Part shown: one piece after another, positions 60,255 through 64,000 of the stretch | Numbering within the stretch: position 1 is the first letter of the stretch | Layout: each line of letters begins with the position of its first letter | Source: Micromonospora chaiyaphumensis | Lineage (GTDB): Bacteria; Actinomycetota; Actinomycetes; Mycobacteriales; Micromonosporaceae | Assembly (NCBI RefSeq): GCF_900091435.1 | Contig: NZ_FMCS01000013.1 | Coordinates: forward strand, 1 to 64,000 | Length of the DNA: 64,000 bases | Reading direction: 5' to 3' | Made by a program: the position numbers and the translations under genes | The notes under the pieces: model-generated | What the model was told of the DNA's origin: nothing | Seen by the model: only the letters and a program-made list of their open reading frames with translations | Database searches by the model: none

Positions 60255-60375
60255 CTCATGGGAAAGCGCCGCCGCCCGGCTTGCGACGGCCGGACGCCGG
60301 GTGGGGAGGGCCGCTGCTGACAGACCCGGCTCGTAAGGTGGCGGGGCGTGGCAGGTGGCTAGGGGAGGGGAATCC

Positions 60376-61698
60376 GTGCTCACGGAGCTGACAGCTCCGC
60401 CGGCCGTCGAGGCCGAGCGGGTCATCACCGCTGTGCTGGCCGACCTGCGCTCCGGTGACCACCGGGGCGTGGTGGTCGACTCGCCGCCCGGCGCCGGCAA
60501 GTCCACCCTCGTGGTCCGCGCCGCCGTCGAGCTGGCCACCGCCGGCGAGCCGCTGATGATCGTGGCGCAGACCAACGAGCAGGTCGACGACCTCATCGAC
60601 CGGCTCGCCCGCAAGGCTCCCGAGCTGCCCATCGGCCGGCTCTCCGCCACCGACTACCAGCCCACCGATCGGGTGAAGGGCCACGACACGGTCCGGGTCG
60701 CCGCGAAGGTCGCCGACCTCGGTGGTGCGGCCGTCATCATCGGTACGGCCGCGAAGTGGGCCACTGTCGCCGAGGGGGTCTGGCCGTGGGCGATCGTCGA
60801 CGAGGCGTACCAGATGCGGTCGGACGCCCTGCTGCGCGTGGCCGGGCGCTTCGAGCGGGCGCTGTTCGTGGGCGACCCGGGGCAGCTCGACCCGTTCTCC
60901 ACCGTCGAGACCGCGCGGTGGACCGGGTTGACCTGGGATCCGATGCAGTCGGCGGTGGCGACCCTGCTGCGGCACAACCCGGAGCTACCGGTGCACCGGC
61001 TGCCGGTGTCGTGGCGGCTGCCGGCCACGGCCGCGCCGGTGGTGGCCGCCGCGTTCTACCCGTTCACCGGGTTCCGCTCCGGCACCGGGCCGGCCGATCG
61101 GGCGCTGACCCTCACGGAGCTCGGGCCGGGTGACCGCTACGACGCGACGGTCGAGGTGGCGGCCGCCGCTGGTTGGGCGCTGCACGAGCTGCCCGCCCGG
61201 CACACGCTGCGTACCGATTCCGAGGCCGCGGCCGCCTGTGCCGCCCTCGCCCTGCGGTTCCTCGACCGGAAACCGGTCGGGTTCGACGAGCAGGCGCCCG
61301 GCGGCACGGCGGTGACCGCGGACCGGATCGCCGTGGGTGCCGCGCACCGCGACCAGGTGGCGGCCATCCGGTCACATCTGGGCGCGGCTGGCGCCGGCAT
61401 CACGGTCGACACGGCCAACCGGCTCCAGGGGCGGGAGTACGACGTGACGATCGTCCTGCACCCGCTCTCCGGCCGGCGGGACGCGACCGCCTTCCACCTG
61501 GAGTCGGGGCGGCTCTGCGTGCTGGCGTCCCGGCACCGGCACGCGTGCGTGGTGGTGGCGCGGGCGGGAATCGCCGACCTGCTGGACGCGCACCCGTCGA
61601 CCGAACGGGTGCACCTGGACGTGCCGATGAAGTTCCCGGACGGCTGGGAGGCCAACCACACGATGCTCGCCCACCTCGCCATGCACGGGACCTCCTGA
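60376..61698 (+). CDS. Small SF1 (Upf1/DNA2-like) helicase
   Basis: A 440-residue protein with helicase motifs: I (Walker A) VDSPPGAGKSTLVVRAAVEL, Ia-like MIVAQTNEQVDDLIDRL, II WAIVDEAYQMRSD, III LFVGDPGQLDPFSTV, IV-like AVGAAHRDQVAAIRSH, V ITVDTANRLQGREYDVTIVL, and VI ALASRHRHACVVVA-like residues (LASRHRHACVVV). It is much shorter than typical UvrD or RecD (no large insert). GGGGAGGGG ends 5 bases before GTG 60376. Its last 19 codons are tandemly duplicated after the stop. It may act with the upstream OGG-fold protein in DNA repair or defence. Confidence 0.85.
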   Translation: MLTELTAPPAVEAERVITAVLADLRSGDHRGVVVDSPPGAGKSTLVVRAAVELATAGEPLMIVAQTNEQVDDLIDRLARKAPELPIGRLSATDYQPTDRVKGHDTVRVAAKVADLGGAAVIIGTAAKWATVAEGVWPWAIVDEAYQMRSDALLRVAGRFERALFVGDPGQLDPFSTVETARWTGLTWDPMQSAVATLLRHNPELPVHRLPVSWRLPATAAPVVAAAFYPFTGFRSGTGPADRALTLTELGPGDRYDATVEVAAAAGWALHELPARHTLRTDSEAAAACAALALRFLDRKPVGFDEQAPGGTAVTADRIAVGAAHRDQVAAIRSHLGAAGAGITVDTANRLQGREYDVTIVLHPLSGRRDATAFHLESGRLCVLASRHRHACVVVARAGIADLLDAHPSTERVHLDVPMKFPDGWEANHTMLAHLAMHGTS

Positions 61699-61783
61699 CC
61701 GGGGATCGGCGGCTGGGAGGCGGTCAACCACGCGATGCTCGCCCACCTCGCCATGCGCGGGACCTCCTGACCCAGGGATCGGC
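61642..61783 (+). repeat. Tandem duplication of the 3' end of the helicase gene
   Basis: Copy 1 (61642-61710) carries the last codons, the stop and 12 further bases; copy 2 (61711-61783) repeats them with a few changes, including a 3-base and a 1-base insertion. Copy 2 also encodes GWEAVNHAMLAHLAMRGTS followed by a stop, in a form slightly different from the GWEANHTMLAHLAMHGTS of copy 1. Confidence 0.9.
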
Positions 61784-61903
61784 GACTCGTGGCCGGATGC
61801 ACCGCGACGACCGTCGAATCGCGGTCATCGATAGCTGATCGGAGTGCAGACACGAACGGGTGGCCGAGTTGACGCTCGCGGAGCGTGTCCGTAGCCTCTA
61901 CTC
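61784..61903 (+). promoter_or_regulatory. Strong promoter of a putative small RNA
   Basis: TTGACG (61869-61874) and TAGCCT (61892-61897) are separated by exactly 17 bases, with a start expected near A61904. The spacer holds the small palindrome ACGCTC/GAGCGT (61872-61877 with 61881-61886). No protein-coding gene follows before the terminator at 61972. The rest of the stretch from 61784 shows no gene. Confidence 0.6.
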
Positions 61904-62000
61904 ATAGGGGAGATGGTGGCTGGCGATGATGAGCTGAGACGTAGTCATCGTTCAATCTGTCTCAATACCCGGCCCCAGCCTCCGTGCTGGGGCTTTCACT
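61904..62000 (+). ncRNA. Putative small RNA, about 95 nt
   Basis: The unit runs from the expected start of the promoter at 61869-61897 to the terminator at 61972-61993. The transcript can fold into a hairpin CGATGA/TCATCG (61924-61929 with 61945-61950), an unpaired, less G+C-rich segment (about 61951-61970) and the terminator stem. The only short frame, ATG 61913, has its ribosome site directly against it, so coding is unlikely. It resembles no RNA family I know. It lies between the helicase gene and the converging membrane/NYN unit. Confidence 0.45.
61972..61993 (+). terminator. Rho-independent terminator of the putative small RNA
   Basis: GCCCCAGC (61972-61979) pairs with GCTGGGGC (61986-61993) around CTCCGT and is followed by TTTCACTTTTCC, the best T tract in the window. 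Confidence 0.8.
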
Positions 62001-62037
62001 TTTCCGGGATCCCCGGGATCCCCCTAAAGAAGCGCGG

Positions 62038-62832
62038 TCAGAGCGTGCCCGGCTCGTGTCCCTGCACGTAGTGCCAGGCGCCGATCCCTCGCGGGTCGAA
62101 CAGTGCCGCCGTCCGGCGCGGGTTCGCGAAGACGTCGGCATAGTCGAGATCGAGCCAGTAGGCGGCGCTCATCCCGTCGTCCAGGGCGGCGCGGAACTCC
62201 TCCGGCAGCGGCCGCCCGTTCGCCCGGATGACGGCTGAGATCACCCCCGTTCGGCCCGCCCCCAGGGCCGGCACGCCGGCGACCGGGCCGTTGCGCCCGT
62301 CCGAGCACCACAGCGTCCCCCGGATGCGCAGCGCGGGTCCCTCGCCGACGTTCTCCACCGGGACGAGGAACCGGTCCTTCGCGACGGCGAGGAACGCGTA
62401 CGCGGGGGCGGGGGCGGAGGTCAGGGCGAAGCGCTCCTCGGCGGGCGGGTGCTGGGCGAGCATGCCACCGGAGTCCGGGAACGCCACCGACTGGTGGACC
62501 GGCAGCAGGAGCGGGTACCGGCTCAGCACCAGGGACCGGCGGGTTTCGGTGAGTTGCCGGTCGGTCCGGGACAGCGCCTGCCGGGAGAGGTAGATCGCGG
62601 CAAGCACGCCGATGGTGGAGGCGACGGCGGCGAACGAGCCGGCGACCGCGGCCGCCCGCTGGGCCTTCCACGTGAAGGCCACCACGACGGCGGTTCCGGC
62701 GGCGCAGACCGCCAGCGTGCCGACGAGCGCCAGGCCGTACCGGCCGGCGAGAGCCAGCCCGTACCCGCCGGCGCCGCGCAGCCAGGTCCACGTCCGGCGC
62801 GCCACACGAGCCGTAGGCGAAGGACGCGGCAC
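62038..62832 (-). CDS. Three-TM-type membrane protein downstream of the NYN gene
   Basis: A 264-residue protein. Residues about 20-85 hold two or three membrane helices (YGLALVGTLAVCAAGTAVVV; AVAGSFAAVASTIGVLAAIY), followed by LSRQALSRTDRQLTETRRSL and a cytoplasmic beta-rich domain of about 150 residues (SVAFPDSGGMLAQHPPAEER; FLVPVENVGEGPALRIRGTL; AYWLDLDYADVFANPRRTAA). I know the layout from uncharacterised actinobacterial proteins but no function. GTG 62832 has AGGAG 5 bases upstream, formed by the end of the NYN gene (TAG at 62841-62843), so the two are one operon; ATG 62871 would overlap it by 31 bases. Confidence 0.75.
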   Translation of the reverse strand: MPRPSPTARVARRTWTWLRGAGGYGLALAGRYGLALVGTLAVCAAGTAVVVAFTWKAQRAAAVAGSFAAVASTIGVLAAIYLSRQALSRTDRQLTETRRSLVLSRYPLLLPVHQSVAFPDSGGMLAQHPPAEERFALTSAPAPAYAFLAVAKDRFLVPVENVGEGPALRIRGTLWCSDGRNGPVAGVPALGAGRTGVISAVIRANGRPLPEEFRAALDDGMSAAYWLDLDYADVFANPRRTAALFDPRGIGAWHYVQGHEPGTL

Positions 62833-62840
62833 GAGGGCTC

Positions 62841-64000
62841 CTAGGCGAACGACGAGCCGGCGTCGCCCCATCGCGTCTGGGGGATGGTGACCTTCTCGCT
62901 CCGCCAGGTGATGGCCCGGGACTGGGCCAGGACGCGCAGGACGCGGTGCCGGTCGCGCTGGTCGTACCCGAAGACCGGCTCGGCCCGCGTGCGGTCCTTC
63001 ACCGCCATGAACTCGAGGATCTCGCTCTCCGGGATCGGGCTGGGGGCCCGGCCGGCGAAGGCGCGGTAGAGCTCGTGATAGGCGTCCTCGATGGGGCGGG
63101 CGAACGGCGAGTTCGTGGCCAGCGCGTGGCGGGCGCCGGAGACCGCGACCGCGTCCACGACGCCGGCCGCGCTCGCGTACTTCAGGACCCGGTTGACCAG
63201 GCCGGCGCTGAACTTCTCCGGCCCCTGCCCGACGCCGCTGGCGCCGAGCAGGCCGGGAAGGCGGCGGAACGGGATGGTCCGGCTCTGGGTGCGGAAGCAC
63301 TCCATGGTCAGGCCGGCGTGCACCCGCCACAGCGGTTCCAGGTAGCCGAGCGCGAGGTCGTTCGCGGTCACCGCGTACGTGTCGTCGGCGCCCTTGCGGA
63401 CGAGCTGCACGCCGGTCAGCGCGTCGAGCGCGCGCAGCAGCCCGGAGCCGTTGTCCGCCTGGAGGGGACCGGTGCGCAGCTCCGTGACCGTGAGGCCCTT
63501 GGGTCGTGCGGCCAGCCGCCGGACCACGTAGTCGATGGCCAGGACGTCGGCGAACCGGCCGGAGCCGACGTCGACGTAGGTGCGGGTGGCGTTGCGGGGC
63601 AGGAACTGGTCCTTGGCCCGTACCGCCGCGTCGGTGCGGACGACCTTGCGGCCGAGCGACTCGATGAGCGCCCAGTACTGGCTCTCGTCCTCGTTCTCCA
63701 GGATGCCCCAGCGGGCCAGGGTCGCGGTGCGGTCGGCCTGTTCCCTGCCGCCCAGGATGATGCCCTGCCGTTGGAGTTCGAGCAGGCCGAGCAGCGCCCG
63801 GGAGGTCACCGGCGGCGGCTTCTTCAGGGTGTAGATGTCGTCGATGCAGATCGAGTCCAGCCCGGGCAGGTTGAGGATGCCGCGGAACTGGGAGGAGAGC
63901 CGGTCCTTGTCGCCGTAGACGACCGTCACCCGGCAGCCGTCGCGCAGCAGGCGCCGGATCAGCGGGATGAAGTCCTGGTCGCCGGTGACCAGGATGAACT
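62841..64000 (-). CDS. NYN (LabA/DUF88-like, PIN-fold RNase) domain protein, N-terminus outside window
   Basis: The gene runs off the right edge; 386 codons are visible. The edge reads FILVTGDQDFIPLIRRLLRD then GCRVTVVYGDKDRL, the second half of a NYN domain, with the acidic GDQDF metal site of this RNase fold. The remaining 320 residues (RALLGLLELQRQGIILGGRE; RWGILENEDESQYWALIESL; GLVNRVLKYASAAGVVDAVA) are helical and include winged-helix-like parts. Such NYN proteins are predicted to cut RNA; many sit in conflict contexts. The membrane gene follows it in the same operon. Confidence 0.75.
   Translation of the reverse strand, partial: FILVTGDQDFIPLIRRLLRDGCRVTVVYGDKDRLSSQFRGILNLPGLDSICIDDIYTLKKPPPVTSRALLGLLELQRQGIILGGREQADRTATLARWGILENEDESQYWALIESLGRKVVRTDAAVRAKDQFLPRNATRTYVDVGSGRFADVLAIDYVVRRLAARPKGLTVTELRTGPLQADNGSGLLRALDALTGVQLVRKGADDTYAVTANDLALGYLEPLWRVHAGLTMECFRTQSRTIPFRRLPGLLGASGVGQGPEKFSAGLVNRVLKYASAAGVVDAVAVSGARHALATNSPFARPIEDAYHELYRAFAGRAPSPIPESEILEFMAVKDRTRAEPVFGYDQRDRHRVLRVLAQSRAITWRSEKVTIPQTRWGDAGSSFA

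Noticed and set aside
61913..62000. Short peptide gene from ATG 61913
   Set aside because: The purine run is directly against the ATG and the frame runs without stop through the terminator into non-coding DNA, so an RNA gene is more likely.

Overview
The window is 64 kb of very G+C-rich DNA (about 70-75% over most of its length, by eye). Codons mostly end in G or C, GTG and TTG starts are frequent, and many genes overlap as ATGA. The gene content is actinobacterial: a tuberculostearic-acid-type gene pair, F420/flavin-type split-barrel enzymes, ECF42-type sigma factors with DGPF partners, GlxA, TipA and PadR regulators, and a SepF-like protein. My best guess is Micromonosporaceae, probably Micromonospora or a close relative; this is inference from style and content, not a database match.

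Layout. 1-9.4 kb: end of an unknown gene, a DinB-like protein, GlxA-type regulator and MFS divergon, small housekeeping genes, the tmsA-tmsB-like pair for 10-methyl fatty acids, and an ArsR-type regulator coupled to a double SRPBCC protein. 9.4-20.3 kb: receiver-like protein coupled to a secreted trypsin-like protease, a first ECF42-type sigma/DGPF module, a putative Fe-S PD-(D/E)XK nuclease with a large unknown partner, an S41 peptidase/ArsR divergon, and a membrane GGDEF-EAL protein. 20.3-30.9 kb: TipA-type MerR regulator, gluconate permease and kinase, several lineage-type unknowns, a phosphotransferase and YidD. 31-42.4 kb: a second sigma/DGPF module, a membrane-PPOX fusion, a PadR-ABC transporter operon, an EgtD-like methyltransferase coupled to a membrane protein, and an MMPL transporter.

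42.5-51.3 kb is the accessory, rearranged part. A broken M14 carboxypeptidase gene (42.5-43.5 kb) and a frame-broken Clp-N gene (46.6-47.6 kb) flank a stretch of clearly lower G+C holding an HNH endonuclease (minus strand) and, divergently, a two-gene unit: a membrane-anchored SepF-fold protein followed by a SLATT/DUF4231-like membrane protein. After it come a GIY-YIG-like protein, a VOC protein, a translationally coupled membrane/XRE/oxidoreductase operon whose last gene is frameshifted, and a 110-bp duplicated piece of the Clp-N gene. 51.3-59.3 kb: secreted penicillin-acylase-family enzyme, unknowns, a decayed VOC fragment, YCII protein, aldo/keto reductase, SDR, VOC and VanZ proteins. 59.6-64 kb: an OGG-fold protein and an SF1 helicase, a strong promoter/terminator pair that looks like a small RNA gene, then (minus strand) a NYN-domain protein running off the window and its overlapping-style membrane partner.

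The best candidates for an undescribed system are the SepF-SLATT pair with the neighbouring HNH gene, the NYN/membrane pair next to the putative small RNA, the Fe-S nuclease with its 499-residue partner, the OGG-helicase pair, and the EgtD-like methyltransferase with its two-TM partner. No tRNA, rRNA, CRISPR array, transposase or integrase was recognised. All functional statements are from reading the sequence; no searches were run.
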